Of a stretch of 5,332 nucleotides of DNA, positions 1 through 5,292 are shown in pieces. A model generated the notes under the pieces. That model searched no databases, was not told where the DNA came from, and was given only the letters and a program-made list of their open reading frames with translations. Location: the NCBI GenBank assembly GCA_002387735.1, contig DGKJ01000087.1, positions 1-5,332 of the forward strand, read 5' to 3'. Both the position numbers and the translations under genes were made by a program. Each line of letters starts with the position of its first letter. The stretch's first letter is position 1. This DNA is from Bacteriovoracaceae bacterium UBA4573 (GTDB lineage Bacteria; Bdellovibrionota; UBA1018; UBA923).

Positions 1-1252
1 CACCACCGCCGACTATGATTCCGCCGCCGCCGCCGGGATACATTCCACCTGGATACATTGGGGGCATCATCATGCCGCCGCCCGGGTATCCTCCCGGGTA
101 TCCACCCGAATATCCGCCACCGCCGACCATAATTGGATAGCCCATACCGCCACCGTAGAGCCCACCGACTCCACCGTAAACGCTCAGGCCTCCAGCGCCG
201 AGACCGCCCATTCCGGCAAGTCCTCCGAGTGCACCGGCGAGACCGTACATCCACGGACTCGCGACTGCGCCGCCGCCGTATCCATAAGACATTCCCGCTT
301 GATAAGGGTCCAAAAAGGGAATGCCCATCTTGGTATAGTTGTCTGCGTAAATTCGATATTGATTCGTTGTTTGTTGCGCGGTTTTGTAACCAAAGTAACC
401 GTTCATGATTCCAACACCAGCGCTCGCAATCGTCGGAGCCAGAGCTAGAATATAATCCCAAGTCCCAGGTTTACGGTTTCCACCACCACCACCGAAGCCA
501 CCATATGCCGAGAACCCGCCACCGCCGCCACCATATTCGGCAGCCATACTGGCTTGCACTGCGTAAATCTCTTGCATTTCTTCGGCGAAACGACGCTGTT
601 CTTCGATACTCGCTTTGTATTCAACGGCCGAGTCGCACCAAGAACAAGCCTCTTGTTTGGTTTCTACGCTAGCCTTGCGTTTCTGCTCTCCTTCGAGCAT
701 TCGCTTCACTTGAGCGATTTGTTTTCTTAACTTCTTAATTTCGTCTTTGTAGCGAACTTTGGAACAGTTCGCGACGACTGAACTTTTGTTGTTCTGGTCC
801 AACAATTCAAAGCAACCGTCTTTGTTATATATATTCCAGCAAAGGTTTCGGCGATCCTTGAGGTCGATATTGAATGCTTCGGCTCCACCGTTTAAGCAGT
901 CCGTGGGCACAATTCCATCTTTCGCAACGCAGTAGTTGTTGCAAAGAAGAGCTTCGTCTTTGCACTTCGAGCAACTACGGTCGTCTTCCAAAGGATCATC
1001 ACTATCGATCTTACTTTCTAACTCTTGAATTCTACTTTCATAGGACCGTATTAGGGCTTCGTCTTCTTCAATGTTTTTATCAATTACGTTAAGCGCTTCG
1101 ATATTGCGCTCATATTCCTTCAACGTCGTCCGACTATTTTTTAATTTTCGAGAGCGAGACTCGGCTCCTACCACCGAAAGAGGCGTAAGCTGTACGACCG
1201 CAAATGCTGCGAGCGTAATAAATAAAAAAGGTTTCGCGAATATTCGATTCAT
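1..1252 (-). CDS. Exported coiled-coil, cysteine-rich, glycine-rich protein (C-terminus beyond window)
   Basis: An open frame of 417 codons runs from an ATG at 1252 to the left edge with no stop, so the C-terminus is missing. The start is supported by AAGGAG 8 nt upstream. Residues 1-30 form a Sec-type signal peptide: N-R and K early, a hydrophobic stretch from about residue 9, and a V-G-A cleavage site before Glu31. Residues ~34-82 are charged and heptad-like (coiled coil). Residues 94-163 hold eight cysteines (94, 97, 104, 108, 119, 138, 147, 163), and C203-S-W-C206 adds two more. A second coiled-coil-like stretch covers ~165-232. From residue 241 the protein is rich in Gly, Tyr, Met and Pro, with hydrophobic segments at ~266-284 and ~338-357 and YPGG repeats at 381-408. 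Ten cysteines in an exported protein suggest disulfide bonds. I do not recognise the family. A surface, periplasmic or outer-membrane-associated structural role is inference only. The gene is transcribed divergently from the lipid operon. Confidence 0.5.
   Translation of the reverse strand, partial: MNRIFAKPFLFITLAAFAVVQLTPLSVVGAESRSRKLKNSRTTLKEYERNIEALNVIDKNIEEDEALIRSYESRIQELESKIDSDDPLEDDRSCSKCKDEALLCNNYCVAKDGIVPTDCLNGGAEAFNIDLKDRRNLCWNIYNKDGCFELLDQNNKSSVVANCSKVRYKDEIKKLRKQIAQVKRMLEGEQKRKASVETKQEACSWCDSAVEYKASIEEQRRFAEEMQEIYAVQASMAAEYGGGGGGFSAYGGFGGGGGNRKPGTWDYILALAPTIASAGVGIMNGYFGYKTAQQTTNQYRIYADNYTKMGIPFLDPYQAGMSYGYGGGAVASPWMYGLAGALGGLAGMGGLGAGGLSVYGGVGGLYGGGMGYPIMVGGGGYSGGYPGGYPGGGMMMPPMYPGGMYPGGGGGIIVGGG
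29..112 (-). repeat. Tandem YPGG-coding repeats in the glycine-rich tail
   Basis: Within the exported protein gene, three 12-nt units lie head to tail at 81-92, 93-104 and 105-116; the first two share CCCGGGTATCC and the third is diverged. They encode YPGG, YPGG and YSGG. Two more YPGG units, separated by one Met, are encoded at about 29-55, where GGATACATT occurs twice at 36-44 and 51-59. These are coding repeats that can change length in steps of whole codons. Confidence 0.75.
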
Positions 1253-1260
1253 GAGTCGAG

Positions 1261-1266
1261 CTCCTT
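1261..1266 (-). promoter_or_regulatory. Ribosome binding site of the exported protein gene
   Basis: On the minus strand AAGGAG lies 8 nt before the ATG at 1252. It fixes the start of the exported protein and places the signal peptide at the very N-terminus. Confidence 0.8.
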
Positions 1267-1348
1267 GTGCTCTTGAGCTTTCCGGCAACGACAATACTGA
1301 CGCGCCTAACAATGTACCTCTCAAAATTATTTCTCAGCACACAAGTAA

Positions 1349-1377
1349 TTGCCATGGGCGGAAAATAACCATAAATT
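1349..1377 (+). promoter_or_regulatory. Candidate sigma70-type promoter of the plsB-gpsA operon
   Basis: TTGCCA at 1349-1354 and TAAATT at 1372-1377 are separated by 17 nt, the optimal spacing. Both boxes keep four of six consensus bases. Transcription would begin near 1384, giving a leader of about 36 nt before the plsB ATG. The rest of the 168-bp divergent gap must also hold the leftward promoter of the exported protein gene, but I could not pick a convincing pair of boxes for it. Confidence 0.42.
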
Positions 1378-1420
1378 TTTTGCCTAGCCCTCGAATTAAG
1401 CGTAATTTCAATAGTACCCC

Positions 1421-3091
1421 ATGACTGAACGCGAAAACTCCCAAAATCCTCTGGCCAGATTTTATGAAAATCGCGACGAAGTCATTGAAGACGTCGTCCA
1501 GCGCACACTGCTTGAGACGCTGAGCCGATCTTCGGAGGTCGCCGCTTCCTCTGCACGCACTTTTCAGGAAAAGTTGATCGCCGAAAGTCTCGAACAAGAG
1601 TTTCGGCGTCTCGATTTATCGAAAGACGCTTTGCGCGGCGTCGTCGATCAGTCGTTTTGGCAAGGAATCGCCTCAGCTTTCCGAGAACGCGATTCAGAGA
1701 CTGATCTTAGACCAATCCTTGAGCGAATAATTCGATACCATGCCGAAGAAATCGCCGGCCATTTTGACCCCAAAGTCTACAAAATGGCGACCCTCATTCT
1801 TCCGAACGGTTTTAATTGGATGTTTCGCACATTGGATTGGAAAACTCTTTGGGCGGTATTTCGAACCTTAATGAACGAAAAGATCGATCTACGCAGAAAA
1901 GTCCATTTAACCGGGGATATTCAGTTAATCAAAAACCTATCCAAAAAAGGCACAATCGTACTGGTACCTACACACTTCAGCAATCTAGACTCCGTACTTC
2001 TCGGTTGGGCTTTATTCGAAATGGGACTTCCGCCGTTTTGTTTTGGGGCGGGGCTCAACTTATTTTCAAATCCGCTTCTGGGCTATTTTATGAATCACCT
2101 GGGGGCGTACAAGATCGATCGGCGCAAGAAACACTCGCTCTATCGGTGGACCCTTATGAATTATTCGAGTGTTGCTCTGGAGAACGATTGCCATTCTTTA
2201 TTTTTTCCTGGTGGCGGACGAAGTCGATCCGGCGCCCCGGAATTTGTAGAAGGCAATCTCAAGCCGGGATTACTCAGTACCGTATTACGGGCCTACATTC
2301 GAAATATTCAGAAAAAAAAGACCAACCCGAATTTGTACATCGTTCCGTGCGTCATTTCCTACCATGTGGTGCTCGAGGCCACATCGCTGATAGAGGAACA
2401 TTTAAAACGCACCGGTGCCAATCGTTTCATGATCGATAACGATGAATCATTTGCACCAAAAACTATCGCGAAGTTTATTTATAATTTCATGAGAGGCAGC
2501 TCTTCTGTAAATCTACATTTTTGTCGACCTTTGGACCCGTTCGGAAACTTGGTTTCCGAAGATGGACTAAGTCGCAATCAGGCGGGAAGAATTCTAAACT
2601 TGCCCGACTACATCACAACTGACGGGGAGATCGGCTCGAAGCCGCAGCGAGATCGGGAATATGGGCTGAATTTAAATCAAAAAATTCTAGATCGCTATAA
2701 ACAAGAGAATGTGGTTTTAAGCAGCCATTTTATTGCTTATGTTTTTTTTGAATATTTGCTGCAACGATTCGGCGAAGGCGATCCACTGCGACTCTTCAAA
2801 CACCAAACTGAACAATGCAAGTTAACGACTGATGAGCTTCGAACGTACGCTGTTCCAATTTTAAAAAAATTACAAATATTACACGAAGGGGGCGGAGTTC
2901 TATTAGAGCCTGTTCTCCGCTCAAACGACTTCGACCAGGTACTCGAGTCGGCGGGTAGAAATTTGGCGGTTTTCCATACCGCGCGACCTATATTAGTTGA
3001 AGGTCAAAATGTAGGAACGGAAGATTTGCGGCTGCTTTATTATTACCATAATCGTTTGGAGGGCTACGGCCTTGCGAAACAGACAAATTAA
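1421..3091 (+). CDS. plsB: PlsB-like glycerol-3-phosphate acyltransferase
   Basis: This 556-residue protein is predicted to transfer a fatty acyl chain to the sn-1 position of glycerol-3-phosphate, giving lysophosphatidate at the inner membrane. The acyltransferase core spans about 178-315. Motif I is H185-F-S-N-L-D190 (HX4D), with His as the general base. Motif II is G228-A-Y-K-I-D-R-R235. Motif III is F261-F-P-G-G-G-R-S-R-S-G271, and motif IV is around I307-V-P-C. The G-G-R-S-R-S-G form is typical of the GPAT/DHAPAT class rather than PlsC. The family's motif III glutamate is replaced here by Gly264. The long N- and C-terminal arms (about 180 and 240 residues) resemble PlsB, although the protein is much shorter than the roughly 800-residue E. 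coli enzyme. A stop codon at 1412-1414 makes ATG 1421 the first possible start; no clear Shine-Dalgarno site precedes it. The next gene, gpsA, makes its substrate. An acyltransferase using another acceptor is the main alternative. Confidence 0.85.
   Translation: MTERENSQNPLARFYENRDEVIEDVVQRTLLETLSRSSEVAASSARTFQEKLIAESLEQEFRRLDLSKDALRGVVDQSFWQGIASAFRERDSETDLRPILERIIRYHAEEIAGHFDPKVYKMATLILPNGFNWMFRTLDWKTLWAVFRTLMNEKIDLRRKVHLTGDIQLIKNLSKKGTIVLVPTHFSNLDSVLLGWALFEMGLPPFCFGAGLNLFSNPLLGYFMNHLGAYKIDRRKKHSLYRWTLMNYSSVALENDCHSLFFPGGGRSRSGAPEFVEGNLKPGLLSTVLRAYIRNIQKKKTNPNLYIVPCVISYHVVLEATSLIEEHLKRTGANRFMIDNDESFAPKTIAKFIYNFMRGSSSVNLHFCRPLDPFGNLVSEDGLSRNQAGRILNLPDYITTDGEIGSKPQRDREYGLNLNQKILDRYKQENVVLSSHFIAYVFFEYLLQRFGEGDPLRLFKHQTEQCKLTTDELRTYAVPILKKLQILHEGGGVLLEPVLRSNDFDQVLESAGRNLAVFHTARPILVEGQNVGTEDLRLLYYYHNRLEGYGLAKQTN
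3058..3063 (+). promoter_or_regulatory. Ribosome binding site of gpsA, inside plsB
   Basis: GGAGGG lies within the last codons of plsB, 8 nt before the TTG at 3072. Its strength and spacing select this non-ATG start, which also places the GxGxxG nucleotide-binding loop at the expected distance from the N-terminus. Confidence 0.8.
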
Positions 3092-4085
3092 GCAGGTCGG
3101 TATCGTTGGCGCTGGCCAATGGGGAACTACACTTGCGTGGTTATGCTCTCTAAAATGCGAGGATGTTCGACTATACGACTACAAGCCGGAACGTGCCAAA
3201 TTGATTCAGCAAACCAGAAAAAATAAGGACTTTACTGGCGATTTTGAAATTCCAGGCAACGTCTCGGTTCACAGCGATTTAGAGCATGTCATCGGATCTG
3301 CGCAGATTATTTTAGTAGTGGTTCCATCACAGTCCATGCGAGCGACTGCCAAGGCTATTTCGCAGTTTTGCACGCCGAGCCAATATCTCGTGCACGGCAC
3401 TAAGGGGCTGGAACAAAAAACGCATAAACGAATGAGTGAGGTTTTACTGGAAGAGACGGCCTGTCTTCGAGTGGGGGTCCTATCGGGACCAAACTTAGCC
3501 GACGAAATTCTAAACGGTTTGCCGGCCGCTTCTGTGATCGCCAGTAGATTCGACGAGGTGATCGAGGGCGTACAGAATCTTTTAAGTAGTCCTCGATTTT
3601 TAGTTTTCGGAAATCACGACATAGTGGGAGTTGAATGGGTCGGAACCCTAAAGAACATACTGGCATTAGCGACTGGCATGATTCACGAGCTGAAACTTGG
3701 CCAAAATACCCAGGCGTTGATACTGACTCGAGGAATCGCCGAGATTGAGCTCTTGTTCAAAAAACTCGGAGCTAGTTCTGAAACGCTTTTGGGTTTGGCC
3801 GGACTAGGCGACATTTTTGCGACCTGCACGAGCCAGCAAAGTCGCAACTTCCGCGCCGGAGTGTTGCTCGCCCAGGGCCAGGGAGCCGTCGAAGTTCAGA
3901 ACCAAGTTCACGCAACAGTCGAAGGGTTGCATACCATCCGAGCAGTTTTAGATTTTAAAGACGAACACAAACTTGATTTACCTATAATTGAAGCGCTCGG
4001 TCGTTGCGCTTTTCAAGGTAAAGGGGCTCTCGACGAAGTCCAGAAAATCTTGGCTCGAATTCCAGGCCTCGAAAAAGTCGTTTAA
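3072..4085 (+). CDS. gpsA: NAD(P)H-dependent glycerol-3-phosphate dehydrogenase GpsA
   Basis: GpsA reduces dihydroxyacetone phosphate to sn-glycerol-3-phosphate in the cytoplasm, supplying the backbone for phospholipids. The 337-residue length is normal for the family. An N-terminal Rossmann fold begins with G13-A-G-Q-W-G18. H108-G-T-K111-G follows, with the conserved lysine, then S138-G-P140. The C-terminal helical domain carries V187-E-W-V-G-T-L-K194-N, containing the catalytic lysine, G210-Q-N-T-Q-A, T219-R-G, G241-L-A-G-L-G-D247, T251-C and S257-R-N-F-R. All the hallmark motifs are present, so the enzyme should be active. Translation starts at TTG and the first 20 nt overlap the end of plsB, with the ribosome binding site inside plsB; this implies one mRNA and probably coupled translation. 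No terminator hairpin follows: the convergent small gene ends only 8 nt away. Confidence 0.97.
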   Translation: MRNRQIKQVGIVGAGQWGTTLAWLCSLKCEDVRLYDYKPERAKLIQQTRKNKDFTGDFEIPGNVSVHSDLEHVIGSAQIILVVVPSQSMRATAKAISQFCTPSQYLVHGTKGLEQKTHKRMSEVLLEETACLRVGVLSGPNLADEILNGLPAASVIASRFDEVIEGVQNLLSSPRFLVFGNHDIVGVEWVGTLKNILALATGMIHELKLGQNTQALILTRGIAEIELLFKKLGASSETLLGLAGLGDIFATCTSQQSRNFRAGVLLAQGQGAVEVQNQVHATVEGLHTIRAVLDFKDEHKLDLPIIEALGRCAFQGKGALDEVQKILARIPGLEKVV

Positions 4086-4093
4086 GTATTGAA

Positions 4094-4210
4094 TTATCGT
4101 TTTTTAGACTGACGACGAGCGTCCGCTTTTTTTCGCGTGCGTTTTTTCTTTTGGCTCTGACGTTTACGCATTTTCATTTTCTGACTTTTTGATTTTCTTC
4201 CTCTGCCCAT
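4094..4210 (-). CDS. 38-residue very basic protein, possibly ribosome-associated
   Basis: This short frame begins at ATG 4210 on the minus strand, 9 nt after a clear AGGAG, and ends at a TAA at 4096-4094. The product starts M-G-R-G-R-K-S-K and ends R-R-Q-S-K-K-R. Well over half of its residues are Lys or Arg, with two acidic or fewer (one Asp), no Cys and no aromatic residues. Such a composition is typical of RNA-binding ribosomal or ribosome-associated miniproteins. The K-M-K-M-R-K-R-Q-S-Q-K-K-K-R core resembles the short basic motif of AURKAIP1/COX24 (mS38)-like proteins, but that resemblance is from memory and untested. It converges on gpsA with an 8-nt gap and is divergent from the zinc-ribbon gene. 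A chance ORF is the main alternative, but the strong ribosome binding site and coherent composition argue against it. Confidence 0.72.
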   Translation of the reverse strand: MGRGRKSKSQKMKMRKRQSQKKKRTRKKADARRQSKKR

Positions 4211-4219
4211 GTTTATTTT

Positions 4220-4224
4220 CTCCT
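4220..4224 (-). promoter_or_regulatory. Ribosome binding site of the 38-residue basic protein
   Basis: The minus strand reads AGGAG, followed by 9 A-rich nucleotides and the ATG at 4210. This is the main evidence beyond composition that the short frame is translated. Confidence 0.7.
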
Positions 4225-4267
4225 GTTGAGCTGTTTGTAATTCAATCGGTTTTCTTTGTCGATATTG

Positions 4268-4276
4268 TGATAAACT
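4268..4276 (+). promoter_or_regulatory. Candidate extended -10 promoter for the zinc-ribbon gene
   Basis: TGATAAACT has TG one base before TAAACT (four of six matches to the -10 consensus), the extended -10 arrangement. No good -35 box lies 16-18 nt upstream. The -10 box ends only 9 nt before the ATG at 4286, so transcription would start at or very near the start codon. Confidence 0.35.
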
Positions 4277-4285
4277 AACACACGC

Positions 4286-4582
4286 ATGAATGACAACTCC
4301 TCAAACACTCTTACATGTGCTGAATGTGGCTCTTCATTCCAGTTTTCGGAGGGCGAACGAAAATTTTTTGAAGAGAAAAACTTCAAACACCCCCCGAAAC
4401 GTTGTCCCGACTGTCGGGCTGAAAAAAAAGCGAAACAGCAAACTCGCGGCGGAATAAAGCCGGTTGTTCGACAAGACCAACGATACCCGGCAGTTTGTTC
4501 CCGGTGTGCGAAGAGCTTTAACGCCCCTTTTCAACCCGACGGCAATCGTCCGGTGCTTTGCAGAGATTGTTACCGGTCGTAG
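4286..4582 (+). CDS. Small protein with two zinc-ribbon modules (zf-trcl-like)
   Basis: The 98-residue protein has two modules, each with two CxxC knuckles. The first is C11-A-E-C14 paired with C40-P-D-C43, with F-x-F and E-x-x-F-F between them and a P-P-K-R-C approach. The second is C71-S-R-C74 paired with C92-R-D-C95-Y, with P-F-Q-P in the middle. Each set of four cysteines should bind one Zn2+. The pattern matches the 'probable zinc-ribbon' proteins (zf-trcl) and the CxxC...CxxC zinc-binding proteins common in bacteria, whose molecular role is not established. A basic, Gln-rich linker (about 44-66) joins the modules and could contact nucleic acid. An in-frame TAA at 4271-4273 rules out a longer N-terminus. 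There is no Shine-Dalgarno sequence. A role beside the downstream CarD-like regulator is possible, but they are separated by 119 nt and need not share a transcript. Confidence 0.88.
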   Translation: MNDNSSNTLTCAECGSSFQFSEGERKFFEEKNFKHPPKRCPDCRAEKKAKQQTRGGIKPVVRQDQRYPAVCSRCAKSFNAPFQPDGNRPVLCRDCYRS

Positions 4583-4590
4583 AAATTTTT

Positions 4591-4616
4591 AGCTAAACGT
4601 GTTAGCTTAGAAGCTA
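4591..4616 (+). repeat. Overlapping inverted repeats with three alternating arms
   Basis: AGCTAA (4591-4596) can pair with TTAGCT (4602-4607) over a 5-nt loop. The 3' part of that second arm, TAGCT (4603-4607), can instead pair with AGCTA (4612-4616) over a 4-nt loop. The two hairpins exclude each other. No U-tract follows on either strand, so it does not look like an intrinsic terminator. It lies just after the zinc-ribbon stop and could be an operator or a leader structure. Confidence 0.4.
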
Positions 4617-4619
4617 TCT

Positions 4620-4649
4620 GGGTGGAGTAATTCGCTCCTGTTTTCACCC
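4620..4649 (+). other. Imperfect stem-loop in the leader of the CarD-like gene
   Basis: GGGT (4620-4623) can pair with ACCC (4646-4649), enclosing GGAG (4624-4627) paired with CTCC (4635-4638) and leaving a 7-nt bulge. The short stems and the weak TGTTTT run inside the structure make terminator function doubtful. It sits about 40 nt upstream of the ribosome binding site of the CarD-like gene. Confidence 0.3.
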
Positions 4650-4689
4650 TCATGCAGCAGTGATCTTAAATGCATTTTGCTCGAAGCAG

Positions 4690-4695
4690 AGGAGG
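4690..4695 (+). promoter_or_regulatory. Ribosome binding site of the CarD-family gene
   Basis: A perfect AGGAGG sits 6 nt before ATG 4702. It selects this ATG over the in-frame GTG at 4660, which would add 14 residues that do not resemble the family and has no comparable site upstream. Confidence 0.88.
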
Positions 4696-4701
4696 ACCCC
4701 C

Positions 4702-5292
4702 ATGACTCAAGAAAATATATTATCTCAGCAAACGTCCCCCGCGAGTGCCTTTGCCGTTGGCGACGAGGTTTCATACGGGCTACACGGTAAATGTGTCATA
4801 ACTGGGATTGAGACCAAAGATGTAGGCGGGGCGTCGGTTTCATTTTACCAGGTTCGTGCGATTCGCAATCCAATTACTGCCAAATCGACTGTGATCGGTA
4901 AAGGAGAAGCCGCGATTCTTGTTCCTGTGACCTCGGCCACTGTATCGGGCTTGCGTCGTATGATGACCAAGGATGAAGCGGAAGCCGCCCTTCGTCTTAT
5001 TTCTGAGCCCGATTACCATTTCGAACTTAAAAATCCTTGGCTTACTAAGCAGAAACTTCTCGAAGATGTTATTCGAAAAGAAGGCGGCATTGGGTTGGCT
5101 AAAGTCATCGGGCATCTTCACGTGGTGATGAGCCGGGATGTGGTGCCACCTAGTCCAGTTATGAAACTTTATGAAAGTTGCACCCGAATTTTTTTACGGG
5201 AACTAGCCGATGCAATGGGTGGTTTAACAACCAAAGAAGTTGAGCCATTGTTGGCACGCGCTCTTAAGACAAAATTGTTAGCGGACAACTAA
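4702..5292 (+). CDS. CarD/CdnL-family transcriptional regulator
   Basis: The 196-residue product is a stand-alone CarD/CdnL-type protein. Known members bind the RNA polymerase beta subunit and stabilise open promoter complexes, often at rRNA and growth-related promoters. After a 16-residue polar N-terminal extension, the Tudor-like RNAP-interaction domain spans ~17-78: F17-A-V-G-D-E-V-S-Y, then H28-G-K, the I-T-G-I-E strand, S47-F-Y-Q and the closing A71-I-L-V-P-V. A linker helix (L84-R-R-M-M) leads to a helical C-terminal domain, ~108-193, with N111-P-W113, L132-A-K-V-I-G-H-L and A168 to L183 helices. W113 lies about where the promoter-contacting tryptophan occurs in CarD, but that equivalence needs an alignment. 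The usual Y-P-x-H-G-V at the first turn is Y-G-L-H-G-K here. No HMGA-like tail is present, so it is closer to CdnL than to myxobacterial CarD. No terminator is visible in the remaining 40 nt. Confidence 0.9.
   Translation: MTQENILSQQTSPASAFAVGDEVSYGLHGKCVITGIETKDVGGASVSFYQVRAIRNPITAKSTVIGKGEAAILVPVTSATVSGLRRMMTKDEAEAALRLISEPDYHFELKNPWLTKQKLLEDVIRKEGGIGLAKVIGHLHVVMSRDVVPPSPVMKLYESCTRIFLRELADAMGGLTTKEVEPLLARALKTKLLADN

Noticed and set aside
81..116. Short tandem repeats as a possible CRISPR or non-coding satellite
   Set aside because: The units are 12 nt with no spacers, lie in a coding frame and encode YPGG.
133..408. Plus-strand open frame of 91 codons
   Set aside because: It lies opposite the well-supported exported protein gene, is Arg/His-rich as expected for the antisense of Gly-rich codons, and has no ribosome binding site or domain.
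1134..1355. Minus-strand frame of 73 codons
   Set aside because: It overlaps the signal peptide region of the exported protein in another frame, whereas the chosen frame has a ribosome binding site, signal peptide and 417 open codons.
874..1424. Two overlapping plus-strand frames (874-1092 and 1071-1424)
   Set aside because: They are mostly antisense to the exported protein gene; the second continues through the divergent promoter region. Neither has a recognisable motif.
1334..1597. Minus-strand frame of 87 codons across the plsB start
   Set aside because: It is antisense to the plsB N-terminus and has no motif.
1816..2439. Plus-strand frame of 207 codons inside plsB
   Set aside because: It is a +1/+2 shadow of the acyltransferase core, whose motifs I-IV read cleanly in the plsB frame.
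3400..3666. Minus-strand frame of 88 codons inside gpsA
   Set aside because: It is antisense to conserved GpsA motifs, with no independent support.
4334..4534. Minus-strand frame of 66 codons
   Set aside because: It is antisense to the zinc-ribbon gene, whose eight cysteines are correctly spaced.
4591..4607. AGCTAA/TTAGCT hairpin as a rho-independent terminator
   Set aside because: The stem is AT-rich and only 6 bp, and no T-run follows on the plus strand; on the minus strand it is followed by A residues instead of T.
4660..4701. GTG start extending the CarD-family protein by 14 residues
   Set aside because: The ATG at 4702 has AGGAGG 6 nt upstream, and the extra residues are partly encoded by that very site.
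4840..5121. Minus-strand frame of 93 codons
   Set aside because: It is antisense to the CarD-family gene and has no motif.
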